Source: Bacillus sp. ISL-51
Lineage (GTDB): Bacteria > Bacillota > Bacilli > Bacillales > Bacillaceae
Direction of reading: 5' to 3'
Assembly: GCF_018613535.1 (NCBI RefSeq)
Contig: NZ_JAGGQB010000006.1
Span: 186,001 to 250,000, forward strand
DNA: 64,000 nucleotides
Positions 31,085 to 42,435 of this stretch are shown piece after piece. Position 1 is the stretch's first letter. The number at the start of each line of letters is the position of its first letter. The notes under the pieces were generated by a model. It saw only the letters and a list, made by a program, of their open reading frames with translations, did not search any database and was not told the DNA's origin. Position numbers and translations under genes: made by a program.

Positions 31085-31765
31085 GTGAAGACCAAAAAGC
31101 AGCAATATGTAACAATAAAAGGAACAAAAAACGGCTTAACATTGCATCTGGATGATGCGTGTTCTTTTGATGAGCTTCTCGATGGTCTTCAAAGTATGCT
31201 GTCGATTGAACAATATACTGATGGCAAAGGTCAAAAAATCAGTGTTCATATTAAACTCGGACATCGCTATCTGTATCAGGAACAGGAAGAACAGCTCACT
31301 GATCTGATCGCGTCAAAGAAAGATTTAGTCGTTCATTCAATTGACAGTGAAGTCATCGCTAAAGAAGAAGCGCAGCGCATGAAAGAGGAAGCGGAGATTG
31401 TTTCGGTTTCTAAAATTGTCCGTTCAGGGCAGGTGCTTCACGTGACGGGAGATTTGCTATTGATCGGAGATGTGAATCCCGGCGGAACGGTTAAGGCCGG
31501 AGGGAATATATTTGTTCTCGGCTCATTAAAAGGAATTGCCCACGCCGGTTATAACGGAAACAGCCGGGCCGTGATCGCTGCTTCCGAAATGCTGCCGACA
31601 CAATTAAGGATCAATCACGTGTTAAATCGCTCCCCAGACCACATTCAAAAAGGGAACGACATGGAATGTGCTTATTTAGATACAGACGGAAATATGGTCA
31701 TTGAACGCCTTCAACATTTGGCTCATTTAAGACCTGATCTAACAAGGCTTGAGGGAGGAATGTGA
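31085..31765 (+). CDS. minC: septum site-determining protein MinC
   Basis: This 226-residue FtsZ inhibitor blocks division away from midcell. The N-terminal domain is followed by the C-terminal beta-helix ([18 protein letters not shown] and [16 protein letters not shown]) that binds MinD. I chose GTG 31085, six bases after GAGGTGA; the GTG at 31076 is within that ribosome site. minD starts two bases after the stop. Confidence 0.97.
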   Translation: MKTKKQQYVTIKGTKNGLTLHLDDACSFDELLDGLQSMLSIEQYTDGKGQKISVHIKLGHRYLYQEQEEQLTDLIASKKDLVVHSIDSEVIAKEEAQRMKEEAEIVSVSKIVRSGQVLHVTGDLLLIGDVNPGGTVKAGGNIFVLGSLKGIAHAGYNGNSRAVIAASEMLPTQLRINHVLNRSPDHIQKGNDMECAYLDTDGNMVIERLQHLAHLRPDLTRLEGGM

Positions 31766-31767
31766 AA

Positions 31768-32571
31768 TTGGGTGAGGCTATCGTAATAACTTCGGGAAAA
31801 GGCGGAGTAGGAAAAACAACAACATCTGCAAACCTCGGTACCGCCTTAGCCATTTTAGGGAAACGCGTCTGTTTAGTAGATACAGATATCGGACTGCGCA
31901 ACCTTGATGTCGTAATGGGTCTTGAAAACAGAATTATATATGACTTAGTTGACGTAATTGAAGGCAGATGCAAGATGCATCAGGCGCTTGTTAAGGATAA
32001 ACGTTTTGATGATCTGCTTCATTTGATGCCGGCTGCCCAGACAAGCGACAAAACGGCTGTTGTTCCTGAGCAAATCAAATCGCTTGTGCAGCAGCTCAAG
32101 CAGGAATTTGATTATGTCATCATTGATTGTCCCGCCGGAATTGAACAAGGCTATAAAAATGCCGTTTCCGGAGCTGATAAGGCGATTGTTGTGACAACGC
32201 CGGAAATTTCAGCGGTGCGGGATGCCGACCGTATTATCGGTCTTTTGGAGCAGGAGGAAATTGAACCGCCGCGGCTTATCGTTAACCGCATCAGAAGTCA
32301 CCTTGTGAAAAACGGGGATACGATGGATGTCGACGAGGTTGTTCATCATCTTTCTATTGATCTGCTCGGAATCGTCGCTGACGATGATGAAGTGATTAAA
32401 GCATCAAATATCGGCGAACCGATTGCAATGAATTCAAAAAATCGCGCCAGCATTGCATACCGCAATATTGCCCGGCGTATTTTAGGAGAATCCGTTCCTT
32501 TACAGGTGCTTGAAGAGCAGCAAAAAGGAATGATGGCGAAAATAAAGTCATTTTTCGGCGTGCGGTCATAA
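31768..32571 (+). CDS. minD: septum site-determining ATPase MinD
   Basis: This 267-residue ParA-type ATPase recruits MinC to the membrane. The deviant Walker A GKGGVGKTTT is at residues 10-19. The amphipathic membrane-targeting helix is at the C-terminus (MMAKIKSFFGVRS). TTG 31768 is the start, giving MGEAIVITSGKGG; GAGGGAGGAA lies just upstream within minC. The neighbouring GTG at 31762 is less well placed. Confidence 0.97.
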   Translation: MGEAIVITSGKGGVGKTTTSANLGTALAILGKRVCLVDTDIGLRNLDVVMGLENRIIYDLVDVIEGRCKMHQALVKDKRFDDLLHLMPAAQTSDKTAVVPEQIKSLVQQLKQEFDYVIIDCPAGIEQGYKNAVSGADKAIVVTTPEISAVRDADRIIGLLEQEEIEPPRLIVNRIRSHLVKNGDTMDVDEVVHHLSIDLLGIVADDDEVIKASNIGEPIAMNSKNRASIAYRNIARRILGESVPLQVLEEQQKGMMAKIKSFFGVRS

Positions 32572-32588
32572 TAAAATAATAGAACACA

Positions 32589-32629
32589 AGGATCTGATGA
32601 AGCGGCAGCTTGTCAGGTCTTTTTTTTTG
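32589..32629 (+). terminator. minD terminator
   Basis: GATCTGA and TCAGGTC pair (one G-T) around a loop that is itself partly self-complementary, followed by a long T run. Confidence 0.75.
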
Positions 32630-32646
32630 TTTATCATCAGCAAGGC

Positions 32647-32675
32647 GCATATTTGCATTGGACAAGGCATAGGAT
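32647..32675 (+). promoter_or_regulatory. sigma-E promoter of spoIVFAB
   Basis: GCATATT, 14 bases, CATAGGAT. The -35 is a full sigma-E match and the -10 has two deviations from CATACANT. It lies 34 bases before spoIVFA, right after the minD terminator. Confidence 0.72.
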
Positions 32676-32708
32676 GTACAAACCCAACGATTGCAAAGGA
32701 TGATAGCG

Positions 32709-33512
32709 ATGAGTCACAGAGCTGATGAAATTAGAAAAAGACTGGCCAAAAGAAGAAAGCAGCAGCCCGGTCCAAAACGCCCTGCTGCCGTCCAAACCGC
32801 TCAGAAGAAACAAAAGCTCCCCGCTTGGCAGGCAGTCAAGGAACAAGAAAAGCACAGGCTCCTTCCGAGCTATGAAACGGAACATCCGCCGGAATTCAAC
32901 GGAAGGCATCCATTGATTAATACCAATTCTATCATTTTAAAATGCCTGCTGGCGGCGTGTCTTGTTCTTATCTCCGCTATTGCCTATAAAACTGACAAAC
33001 AGCCTTTGGCTCAAATCAAGCCGGCTATTGCGCAAACTTTTCAAAAAGAATTTCAGTTTGCTGCCGTGAGCCACTGGTTTGAGTCCGCATTCGGAAATCC
33101 GCTCGCTTTTCTCACACCCGGCACGAAAAAAAAGGGCGGCCAAGTAGCGGTCAGCCATGATCTTGCTGTACCTGCTGCAGGCAAAATCCAGGAGGACTTT
33201 CAGAATAATGGGGAAGGCGTAATCGTAGAAACGGCCAGCGATACAATTGATAGTGTAAAAGAGGGCTATGTCGTTGAAGTCAATAAAGATAAGAAAACAG
33301 GATTGACGGTTAAGGTGCAGCACGCTGACAATACCTGCAGCATTTACGGACAGCTTAAAGACGTTAACGTGTCTCTGTATGATTTTATCGATAAAGGCAA
33401 AAAGATCGGTTCCATCAAGCTTGACGATAAGAATAAAGGCCAATACTATTTTGCGATGCAAGAAGGAGACAAGTTCATAGATCCGATTCAGGTGATCACA
33501 TTTGATGAATAA
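32709..33512 (+). CDS. spoIVFA: stage IV sporulation protein FA, regulator of SpoIVFB
   Basis: A 267-residue bitopic protein that anchors BofA and holds SpoIVFB inactive until the forespore signal protease SpoIVB cleaves it. A basic cytoplasmic N-terminus precedes one membrane segment (CLLAACLVLISAIAYKT), then an extracytoplasmic region ending in a degenerate M23-type fold (GEGVIVETASDTIDSVKEGYV) without the catalytic zinc ligands. ATG 32709 has AAAGGATGATAG upstream; TTG 32691 is in frame but less likely. It overlaps spoIVFB. Confidence 0.95.
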   Translation: MSHRADEIRKRLAKRRKQQPGPKRPAAVQTAQKKQKLPAWQAVKEQEKHRLLPSYETEHPPEFNGRHPLINTNSIILKCLLAACLVLISAIAYKTDKQPLAQIKPAIAQTFQKEFQFAAVSHWFESAFGNPLAFLTPGTKKKGGQVAVSHDLAVPAAGKIQEDFQNNGEGVIVETASDTIDSVKEGYVVEVNKDKKTGLTVKVQHADNTCSIYGQLKDVNVSLYDFIDKGKKIGSIKLDDKNKGQYYFAMQEGDKFIDPIQVITFDE

Positions 33513-34371
33513 ATGGCTGAGTCTGATCTTAAAAATTCACGTTCATCCTTTTCTTTGGATTATTATGGGGCTTGGGCTTGTGACAGGGCACATTAAAGCG
33601 CTGTTATGTCTTTTGCTGGTTGTATTCGTTCATGAGCTGGGGCATGCTGCTCTGGCCGTGTTTTTTTCGTGGCGGATTAAACGGATTTTTTTGCTTCCCT
33701 TCGGCGGGACGGTTGAAGTGGAGGAGCACGGAAACCGGCCGCTCAAGGAAGAATTTGCGGTCATTCTGGCCGGCCCGCTGCAGCATTTATGGCTTCAGGC
33801 GGCAGCTTGGCTCCTTTTTGGGTCAGGCATAGTCGGACAGCAGACATTCGAGATGTTTACATTTTATAACCTGTCGATTCTTTTTATCAACCTGCTGCCG
33901 ATCTGGCCGCTTGACGGAGGAAAAATGGTGTTTTTATACTTTTCAAAACAAATGGCTTTTCAAAGAGCGCATCTTCTCAGTGTCCAGACCTCGGCCGCTT
34001 TCGCGTTTTTGCTCTGCTGCTGGATTGTACTGGCTGTTCCCTTGCAGATCAGCGCCTGGGTGCTGTTCGTATTTCTCGCGGCTTCCTTGTGGGATGAATA
34101 TCGGAAAAGGCATTATATTCAGATGCGGTTTCTATTGGAGAGATATTACGGAAACAACCGCGATGTTGAGATGCTGCTCCCTCTGACGGTCAAGGCTGAT
34201 GCCAAGGTTAAGCACGTGATGGCTGAATTTAAGCGGGGATGCAAGCACCCGATCATCATTGAAAAAGCCGGCGAGAAACTCAGCCAGCTTGATGAGAATG
34301 AAGTGCTGCACGCTTATTTTGCCGATAAGCGGACAGATTCCTCTATGGAAGAACTGCTGCTGCCTTACTAG
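33505..34371 (+). CDS. spoIVFB: intramembrane site-2 metalloprotease SpoIVFB
   Basis: This 288-residue membrane protease removes the pro-sequence of sigma-K in the mother cell. The zinc site HELGH is at residues 43-47 and the third ligand lies in LLPIWPLDGGK. A C-terminal CBS-type domain follows (VMAEFKRGCKHPIIIEKAG). ATG 33505 overlaps the spoIVFA stop by eight bases and has AGGTGATC upstream. BofC, which controls SpoIVB in the same checkpoint, is encoded at 48333. Confidence 0.97.
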   Translation: MNKWLSLILKIHVHPFLWIIMGLGLVTGHIKALLCLLLVVFVHELGHAALAVFFSWRIKRIFLLPFGGTVEVEEHGNRPLKEEFAVILAGPLQHLWLQAAAWLLFGSGIVGQQTFEMFTFYNLSILFINLLPIWPLDGGKMVFLYFSKQMAFQRAHLLSVQTSAAFAFLLCCWIVLAVPLQISAWVLFVFLAASLWDEYRKRHYIQMRFLLERYYGNNRDVEMLLPLTVKADAKVKHVMAEFKRGCKHPIIIEKAGEKLSQLDENEVLHAYFADKRTDSSMEELLLPY

Positions 34372-34378
34372 AAATAGA

Positions 34379-34407
34379 TTGACATATGTCTTCTGTTTTG
34401 ATATATT
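34379..34407 (+). promoter_or_regulatory. sigma-A promoter of rplU operon
   Basis: A perfect TTGACA and TATATT with a 17-base spacer, directly after the spoIVFB stop. Confidence 0.85.
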
Positions 34408-34413
34408 TTTTAA

Positions 34414-34825
<412 letters not shown>

Positions 34826-34827
34826 GC

Positions 34828-35169
34828 ATGATTCAGGCAACAATTCGAAGATCCCGCACAGAAGAGGGCGTTTTGTCCTTTGAAATGACGGGGCATGCCG
34901 ATTTTGCTGAACATGGACGAGATCTCGTTTGCGCCGCGGTCACAGCTGTCGTCTTCGGGGCAGTCAATGCGGTTATCGCGCTGGCTCCTCTCGAACCGAT
35001 TCTTGATATAGGTCAGGACGGGGGTTATTTCTATTTTGAATTCCCTGAAGCCGCTGATCAGGAAGCTTTTCAAAAAGCGCAGCTGCTGATTGAAGGCATG
35101 ATTGTTTCTCTTGAGACAATCGAGCGGGATTACAATGACCATTTACGGTTGACTACAAACCAAATATAG
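34828..35169 (+). CDS. prp: ribosomal-processing cysteine protease Prp (YsxB)
   Basis: A 113-residue cysteine protease that removes the N-terminal extension of L27 in Firmicutes. The catalytic pair is His23 in TGHADFAEHG and Cys35 in DLVCAAVTA, with the usual short spacing. It starts two bases after the rplU stop and precedes its substrate gene rpmA. B. subtilis calls it ysxB. Confidence 0.94.
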   Translation: MIQATIRRSRTEEGVLSFEMTGHADFAEHGRDLVCAAVTAVVFGAVNAVIALAPLEPILDIGQDGGYFYFEFPEAADQEAFQKAQLLIEGMIVSLETIERDYNDHLRLTTNQI

Positions 35170-35466
<297 letters not shown>

Positions 35467-35472
35467 TGACAC

Positions 35473-35505
35473 AAAAAACTCCGGTCGTTGACTGGAGTTT
35501 TTTTT
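35473..35505 (+). terminator. rpmA terminator
   Basis: AAAAAACTCCgGTC and GACtGGAGTTTTTT pair around a 3-base loop, followed by further T. Confidence 0.88.
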
Positions 35506-35723
35506 GCAGTAAGCGGAGTAACATCAAGAATGAAAAGCAGAGGATGTGCGAGTGAACCCCGCCTAGAATGAGAACACCAGCTTCTCACCCACTGGATATG
35601 TTCCCCAAGCAGTGATACAACAATGTTTCTGCCTGGCATCCAAAACGCATGCCGATTCAAAAAAGGAACATGATGAACCAGGAAAAACAAGTGTTTTTCT
35701 AACAAAGCCTTCTCTGTTATAAT
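35506..35723 (+). other. structured region upstream of spo0B, with candidate promoter
   Basis: This stretch has no convincing gene. It contains a nested inverted repeat, ATGTTCC (35598-35604) with GGAACAT (35665-35671) enclosing GGCAT (35635-35639) with ATGCC (35649-35653), and a GAAAAAC / GTTTTTC hairpin at 35682-35699. A TATAAT at 35718-35723 is the likely spo0B -10, with only a poor -35 near 35695. The hairpins lie upstream of that start site, so they are not obviously in the spo0B mRNA. Confidence 0.45.
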
Positions 35724-35781
35724 TCATAGTACACACTTATCAAGACTCCTAAAAAGAAATTAAATGATTGGGAGTGCGAAA

Positions 35782-37678
<1,897 letters not shown>

Positions 37679-37731
37679 AAAGAAGGAGAGCTTGCTTTGC
37701 AGGCTCTCTGATGTAAGAGGGAGGGGTGCAA

Positions 37732-38175
37732 ATGAAAGAAGAGACATTTTATTTAGTCCGTGAAGATGTTTTGCCTGATGCGATGCGAAAGACCCTCGAA
37801 GTTAAAAAGCTGCTCGACAGAAAAAAAGCTGAGTCAGTTGCAGACGCCGTGCAAAAAGTGGATTTAAGCAGAAGCGCTTTTTATAAATACAGAGATGCGG
37901 TTTTCCCTTTTTACACAATGGTTAAAGAACAAATAATCACACTTTTCTTTCATTTGGAGGATCGGTCAGGCGCGTTATCCCAGCTTTTGCAGGCGGTAGC
38001 TGACTCTGGAAGCAATGTGCTTTCCATCCACCAGACGATTCCGCTTCAGGGCAGGGCGAATGTAACGCTCTCAATCAGCACGTCCGCAATGGAGGAAAAC
38101 ATTCATACGTTAATGAATAAACTGAGAAAATTTGATTTTATAGAAAAAGTTGAAATCTTAGGGTCAGGTGCGTAA
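37732..38175 (+). CDS. pheB: ACT domain protein PheB
   Basis: A 147-residue protein of the UPF0735/PheB family: an N-terminal helical region that looks helix-turn-helix-like ([16 protein letters not shown]) and a C-terminal ACT domain ([26 protein letters not shown]) that probably binds an amino acid. Function is not established; the old chorismate-mutase link is doubtful. ATG 37732 follows GGGAGGGGTGC. It is cotranscribed with pheA 14 bases on. Confidence 0.94.
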   Translation: MKEETFYLVREDVLPDAMRKTLEVKKLLDRKKAESVADAVQKVDLSRSAFYKYRDAVFPFYTMVKEQIITLFFHLEDRSGALSQLLQAVADSGSNVLSIHQTIPLQGRANVTLSISTSAMEENIHTLMNKLRKFDFIEKVEILGSGA

Positions 38176-38189
38176 GGAGAGAAGAAATC

Positions 38190-39047
38190 ATGAAAGTCGG
38201 TTATTTAGGTCCAGAAGCTACATTTACACATCTAGCAGTCAGTTCTTGCTTTCAAAACAGTATGACACAAGCTGCGTACCATACGATACCGGCATGCATG
38301 GATGCGGCGGTTGCAGGGGAAGTTGATCTCGCCTTTGTTCCTTTAGAGAATGCGCTGGAGGGATCGGTTAATTTAACGATAGACTACTTGATTCACGAAC
38401 AGCCTTTATCGATCGTGGGGGAAATGACGCTGCCGATTCACCAGCATCTGCTCATCCACCCTTCGAGAGAAAGTGAGTGGAAACACCTTGAGAAAATCTA
38501 TTCCCATTCTCACGCCATCGCGCAATGCCACAAATTTCTTCACCGGCATTTTTCGTCTGTTCCTTATGAGTATGCAAAATCAACTGGTGCGGCGGCTAAA
38601 TTTGTCAGTGAGCACCCTGAACTTCCGATCGGTGTAATTGCAAATGAAATGGCGGCCGCTACATACGGATTACGCATCGTCAAGCGTGACATCCAGGATT
38701 ATCAGGACAATCACACAAGATTTGTCATTCTTTCACCTGAAAAAGATGTCTCATTTGAAGTGAACGCAAAGCTGACTTCAAGACCGAAAACGACGCTGAT
38801 GGTGACGCTCCCTCAGGATGACCAATCAGGCGCCCTGCACAGGGTGCTGTCTGCTTTTTCATGGAGAAACTTAAACCTGTCAAAGATTGAATCGCGCCCG
38901 ACAAAAACCGGTCTGGGCAACTATTTCTTTATCATCGATATTGAACAGGCGATGGATAAGGTGCTCATTCCGGGTGCCGTTCAAGAACTGGAAGCCCTGG
39001 GCTGCCGGGTCAAGCTTCTCGGAACTTATCAATCCTACCGTCTGTAA
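38190..39047 (+). CDS. pheA: prephenate dehydratase
   Basis: This 285-residue enzyme converts prephenate to phenylpyruvate in phenylalanine synthesis. The catalytic region is VGYLGPEATFTHLAV at the N-terminus, with STGAAAKFVSE and DNHTRFVIL near residues 130-180. A C-terminal ACT domain (GALHRVLSAFSWRNLNLSKIESRP) gives allosteric Phe control. No chorismate mutase domain is fused. Start ATG with AAGGAGAGAAG upstream. Confidence 0.97.
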   Translation: MKVGYLGPEATFTHLAVSSCFQNSMTQAAYHTIPACMDAAVAGEVDLAFVPLENALEGSVNLTIDYLIHEQPLSIVGEMTLPIHQHLLIHPSRESEWKHLEKIYSHSHAIAQCHKFLHRHFSSVPYEYAKSTGAAAKFVSEHPELPIGVIANEMAAATYGLRIVKRDIQDYQDNHTRFVILSPEKDVSFEVNAKLTSRPKTTLMVTLPQDDQSGALHRVLSAFSWRNLNLSKIESRPTKTGLGNYFFIIDIEQAMDKVLIPGAVQELEALGCRVKLLGTYQSYRL

Positions 39048-39077
39048 AAAAAGCCCTCTTGCTTGAGGGCTTTTTTT
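39046..39077. terminator. bidirectional terminator pheA / niaR
   Basis: AAAAAAAGCCCTC and GAGGGCTTTTTTT form a symmetrical stem that can serve both convergent genes. Confidence 0.9.
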
Positions 39078-39618
39078 AATCCTTTATTAATATTCCTGCG
39101 TCATCCAGCGCCTGGCAGGCTTGATCGATCCGCTCTTCTGTCGGTGCGCTCAAAGTATGAAGATGCACGCCTCCGGTCAGCTGAGACAGGTGAGCGGCGT
39201 TTGTCGAGTTAATTTTATTCATGAACTGTTTCATTTCTTTACGGGTGCTGACCCGTATGGAAGCTGTTAAATCGCCGTATACGGGATGTTCAATGATTAC
39301 GTCCTTTATGGTGACACCTTCGTCGACGATGAGCTCAAGCTCTTCTTCCGTCCGCTCCGGTCCGTGTATGCAGGCGATAATCCGTTCTGCGTCTTTTTCG
39401 CCGCCCGCGGTCCGGCTGATGTATAAGTAGCCTTGGCTGGTTGCGATGATCGGCTCATTTTTTGCCTTCAGCAGCGAAATGTCCTGCACGATGACTTGTC
39501 TCGACACGTTCGCTTTTTTTGCTAATTCTCCCCCTGTTAATGGTGAGCCGGCTTCTTTCAGCCAATGAAGCAGCGTCTCGCGTCTTTTTGCCCCCGTAAG
39601 CTTTGTTCCTTCTGTCAA
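39076..39618 (-). CDS. niaR: NAD synthesis transcriptional repressor NiaR (YrxA)
   Basis: A 180-residue niacin-responsive repressor. The N-terminal winged helix (AKKANVSRQVIVQDISLLKAKN) is followed by a 3H domain whose conserved His residues include those in EHPVYGDL and GVHLHTL. The start is TTG 39618, giving MTEGTKLTGAKRRE as in B. subtilis; it overlaps the nifS stop by four bases. The in-frame ATG ten codons upstream lies inside nifS. It should bind the operator between nifS and nadB. Confidence 0.94.
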   Translation of the reverse strand: MTEGTKLTGAKRRETLLHWLKEAGSPLTGGELAKKANVSRQVIVQDISLLKAKNEPIIATSQGYLYISRTAGGEKDAERIIACIHGPERTEEELELIVDEGVTIKDVIIEHPVYGDLTASIRVSTRKEMKQFMNKINSTNAAHLSQLTGGVHLHTLSAPTEERIDQACQALDDAGILIKD

Positions 39619-40766
39619 ATTGCTGATTCTCCTTTCCTTTGCTCCCATAGCGCCGTAAACGTATGTAATAACATATCGAGCTGGTCAAATGTGGTCTCGT
39701 TCCCGAATGAAATCCGGATAAACCGCCGCGCGTCCCGTTCGGTTTTTTTCAATGCCTTCATAGCCGAAGAAGGGCCGTGGTGCCCGGCGGAACAAGCGCT
39801 GCCCGTTGAGATGCAAATATCGTTTCGATTACATTCTAACATAACATATTGTCCTTCAAAGGAGTGAAAAAAACACCCGACAATGTGGGGCAGGCATTCG
39901 CCCTCCGTCTCCTCAGCAGAGAATGAGACGGGGAGACTGCGAAGACGGACTTGCTCAAACAAATAATGCCGCAAGCTTTCAGCATGCAGACAGTTTTTTT
40001 TCATATTCTTCACTGCATATTCCGCAGCAGCCGTAAAAGCGCCGATTCCCGGCACATTGACCGTACCGGCCCGAAAACCATTTTCATGTACTGTATGGGG
40101 ATAAACCGGCTTCCAACTGACACCGGGCCGAATATAAACGGCGCCTGCCCCCTTAGGTCCGTACACCTTATGGCTCGAAACGGAAAGGGCGTCTATTCCG
40201 GTCTCATCGGCATGAATCGGCAATTTGCCAAAGGTTTGCACGCAATCGCAATGCAGGAGAATCCCTCTTTTATGGAGAAATGCCGCCAGGCGCTGCACCG
40301 GCTGAATGAGCCCTGTTTCTGAATTGGCATGCTGAATGGAAACCAACCCTGTATCAGGCCTGATATGGGCTGCCAATATGTCCTCGGTAATAACCCCGTT
40401 TTGATCTGGATACATGATAGTGACGTCGATCCCCTGATGACACAGAAAAGCCGCGGCATTTTGGATGGAATGATGCTCCATGGCGGTCGTAATAAAATGT
40501 TTTTTTCCGGCAGGAAGGGCATTTAACAATGATTGAACCGCCAGTATGTTTGCTTCCGTTCCGCCGCCTGTAAAATAAATGCCGTCAGCCTCTCCTCCGA
40601 GCAGCTCCCCTAAAGAATTTCTGCAGTATGTGAGCACATTGGCCGCTTTTCCGCCGGCGTCATGAAGGCTGCTCGCATTTCCGTATACTTCCGTGCTGAG
40701 GCGCTGAAATACTTGCAGGGCTTCTTCGCGCACAGGCGCTGACGCTGCGTAGTCAAGATAAATCAT
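39615..40766 (-). CDS. nifS: cysteine desulfurase for NadA iron-sulfur assembly
   Basis: A 383-residue PLP-dependent desulfurase (NifS/IscS family, also called NadS). The PLP lysine is in SVSSHKVYGPKGAG, and the persulfide Cys is in STGSACSAGHHGPS. In B. subtilis this enzyme supplies sulfur for the [4Fe-4S] cluster of NadA. ATG 40766 follows ATAGGAGACTGAC. It is divergent from nadB and translationally linked to niaR. Confidence 0.95.
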   Translation of the reverse strand: MIYLDYAASAPVREEALQVFQRLSTEVYGNASSLHDAGGKAANVLTYCRNSLGELLGGEADGIYFTGGGTEANILAVQSLLNALPAGKKHFITTAMEHHSIQNAAAFLCHQGIDVTIMYPDQNGVITEDILAAHIRPDTGLVSIQHANSETGLIQPVQRLAAFLHKRGILLHCDCVQTFGKLPIHADETGIDALSVSSHKVYGPKGAGAVYIRPGVSWKPVYPHTVHENGFRAGTVNVPGIGAFTAAAEYAVKNMKKNCLHAESLRHYLFEQVRLRSLPVSFSAEETEGECLPHIVGCFFHSFEGQYVMLECNRNDICISTGSACSAGHHGPSSAMKALKKTERDARRFIRISFGNETTFDQLDMLLHTFTALWEQRKGESAI

Positions 40767-40821
40767 GTAGTCAGTCTCCTATCCGTTCATGATAAAAAAT
40801 GCTTGAGTTTATTTTATCGTT

Positions 40822-40854
40822 GTGTAAACATAGGTGTCAAGACAGGTGTAAACA
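40822..40854. promoter_or_regulatory. NiaR operator between nifS and nadB
   Basis: Two identical 9-mers GTGTAAACA (40822-40830 and 40846-40854) flank TAGGTGTCAAGACAG. The AGGTGTC-type core and position fit the known NiaR/YrxA operator controlling both divergent transcripts. The nadB ribosome site begins just after. Confidence 0.82.
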
Positions 40855-40869
40855 ACAGGAGGCCGATGT

Positions 40870-42435
40870 ATGTCTGAAAAAACAATTATTGTCATTGGTT
40901 CGGGGACGGCCGCACTTTCATTTGCTTCCTCATTGCCCCCGTCATACCAAGTGACTGTCATCACGAAAAAAAAGGTTAAAAACAGCAATTCACATTATGC
41001 CCAAGGCGGAATTGCCGCTTCTTACGCAAAAGAAGACTCCATCGAGTCCCATGTAAACGATACGCTGTACGCGGGCTGCGGCCATAATGATGTGACAGCT
41101 GTCCGGGAACTGTTGAAGAGCGGGAAAAAAATCATCAATCAGCTGACGGCAAGCCAATTTCCATTTGATCTTGATTCATGCGGAGAAGTGAGCCTCGGTA
41201 AAGAAGGGGCTCATTCAATCCGAAGAATTCTGCATGCCGGAGGAGACGCCACCGGACGAATCTTGGTTGATTTTCTGCTTCAGCAGCTTAGCAGCAGAAT
41301 ACAAATCATTGAACAAGAAATGGCAGTAGATCTGCTGATTGAGCACGGCAGATGTGCCGGGGTTGCTGTGAGGGATGCGGAGGGCTTGGTTTCATACAGA
41401 AGAGCGGACTATGTAGTGCTCGCATCCGGCGGCTGCGGCAATCTTTATCAGCATCATACAAACGATTCTGCTATAACGGGAGACGGAATCGCGCTTGCTT
41501 ACCGGGCGGGGGCGGAGATAACGGATATGGAATTCACCCAGTTTCATCCGACGCTCCTTATCAAAAACGGAGCCGCACACGGGCTTATATCTGAAGCGGT
41601 CAGAGGAGAGGGCGGTTGTTTAACGGACCTGTCAGGGCGCCGGATTATGGCCGGCAGGCACCCGCTGAAAGATTTGGCGCCAAGAGACGTTGTCTCAAGA
41701 GTCATTCACGAAGAGATGATGAGAAATAATCCGATCAGCATGGATTGCAGCCGAATTTCCGGCTTTGAAAAGCGATTTCCGACCATAACAGGCATTTGTC
41801 AAGCAGCGGGTGTCGATATCAGCGAAGGAATACCTGTAGCCCCGGGGATGCATTTTTTGATGGGCGGTGTAAAAGTCAATATATGGGGAGAAACCGCTGT
41901 GCCTGACCTATACGCAATAGGAGAAACCGCCTGCACCGGCTTGCACGGAGCGAACCGGCTTGCAAGCAATTCACTGCTGGAGGCGCTGGCGAGCGGGCAA
42001 AGAGCGGCTGAGCATATCATTCGAAAGCCGGTCAATGGAAGATTTAAAAAAGCATCAGCGGAACCGGACATGACCTGTTCAGTACCGGATATCCCGCTTC
42101 AAGAGCTCCAAGCCGGAATGACAAATGCAGCCGGCATTGTCAGAGAAAAGGAACAATTGCAGGCGATGGAAAAATGGCTTTCTGCAGTATCTGTGGATCA
42201 TATCAATGTGAAGAATATCACAATTGAACAAGCAGAGCTTTCTTTCTTATGGCAGGCCGCAAAACTTGTGACAGCCTCTGCGCTGCTGCGGGAAGAAAGC
42301 AGGGGAGCCCATTTTCGATCTGATTTTCCGCAAACGGAGGAACAGTGGCGCGGAAAACAAATCATTCATTCGAAATCAGAAACAGTCATCAGAAAAAACG
42401 AAGGGATTTGGAAACAATGGACGTTCTGCAGCTAA
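40870..42435 (+). CDS. nadB: L-aspartate oxidase
   Basis: This 521-residue flavoprotein oxidises aspartate to iminoaspartate, the first step of de novo NAD synthesis. The FAD Rossmann motif VIGSGTAALSFAS is at the N-terminus. The SHYAQGGIAASY and HGANRLASNSLLEAL segments are typical of this succinate-dehydrogenase-like family. ATG 40870 follows ACAGGAGGCCG. The C-terminus overlaps nadC by 19 bases. Confidence 0.97.
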   Translation: MSEKTIIVIGSGTAALSFASSLPPSYQVTVITKKKVKNSNSHYAQGGIAASYAKEDSIESHVNDTLYAGCGHNDVTAVRELLKSGKKIINQLTASQFPFDLDSCGEVSLGKEGAHSIRRILHAGGDATGRILVDFLLQQLSSRIQIIEQEMAVDLLIEHGRCAGVAVRDAEGLVSYRRADYVVLASGGCGNLYQHHTNDSAITGDGIALAYRAGAEITDMEFTQFHPTLLIKNGAAHGLISEAVRGEGGCLTDLSGRRIMAGRHPLKDLAPRDVVSRVIHEEMMRNNPISMDCSRISGFEKRFPTITGICQAAGVDISEGIPVAPGMHFLMGGVKVNIWGETAVPDLYAIGETACTGLHGANRLASNSLLEALASGQRAAEHIIRKPVNGRFKKASAEPDMTCSVPDIPLQELQAGMTNAAGIVREKEQLQAMEKWLSAVSVDHINVKNITIEQAELSFLWQAAKLVTASALLREESRGAHFRSDFPQTEEQWRGKQIIHSKSETVIRKNEGIWKQWTFCS

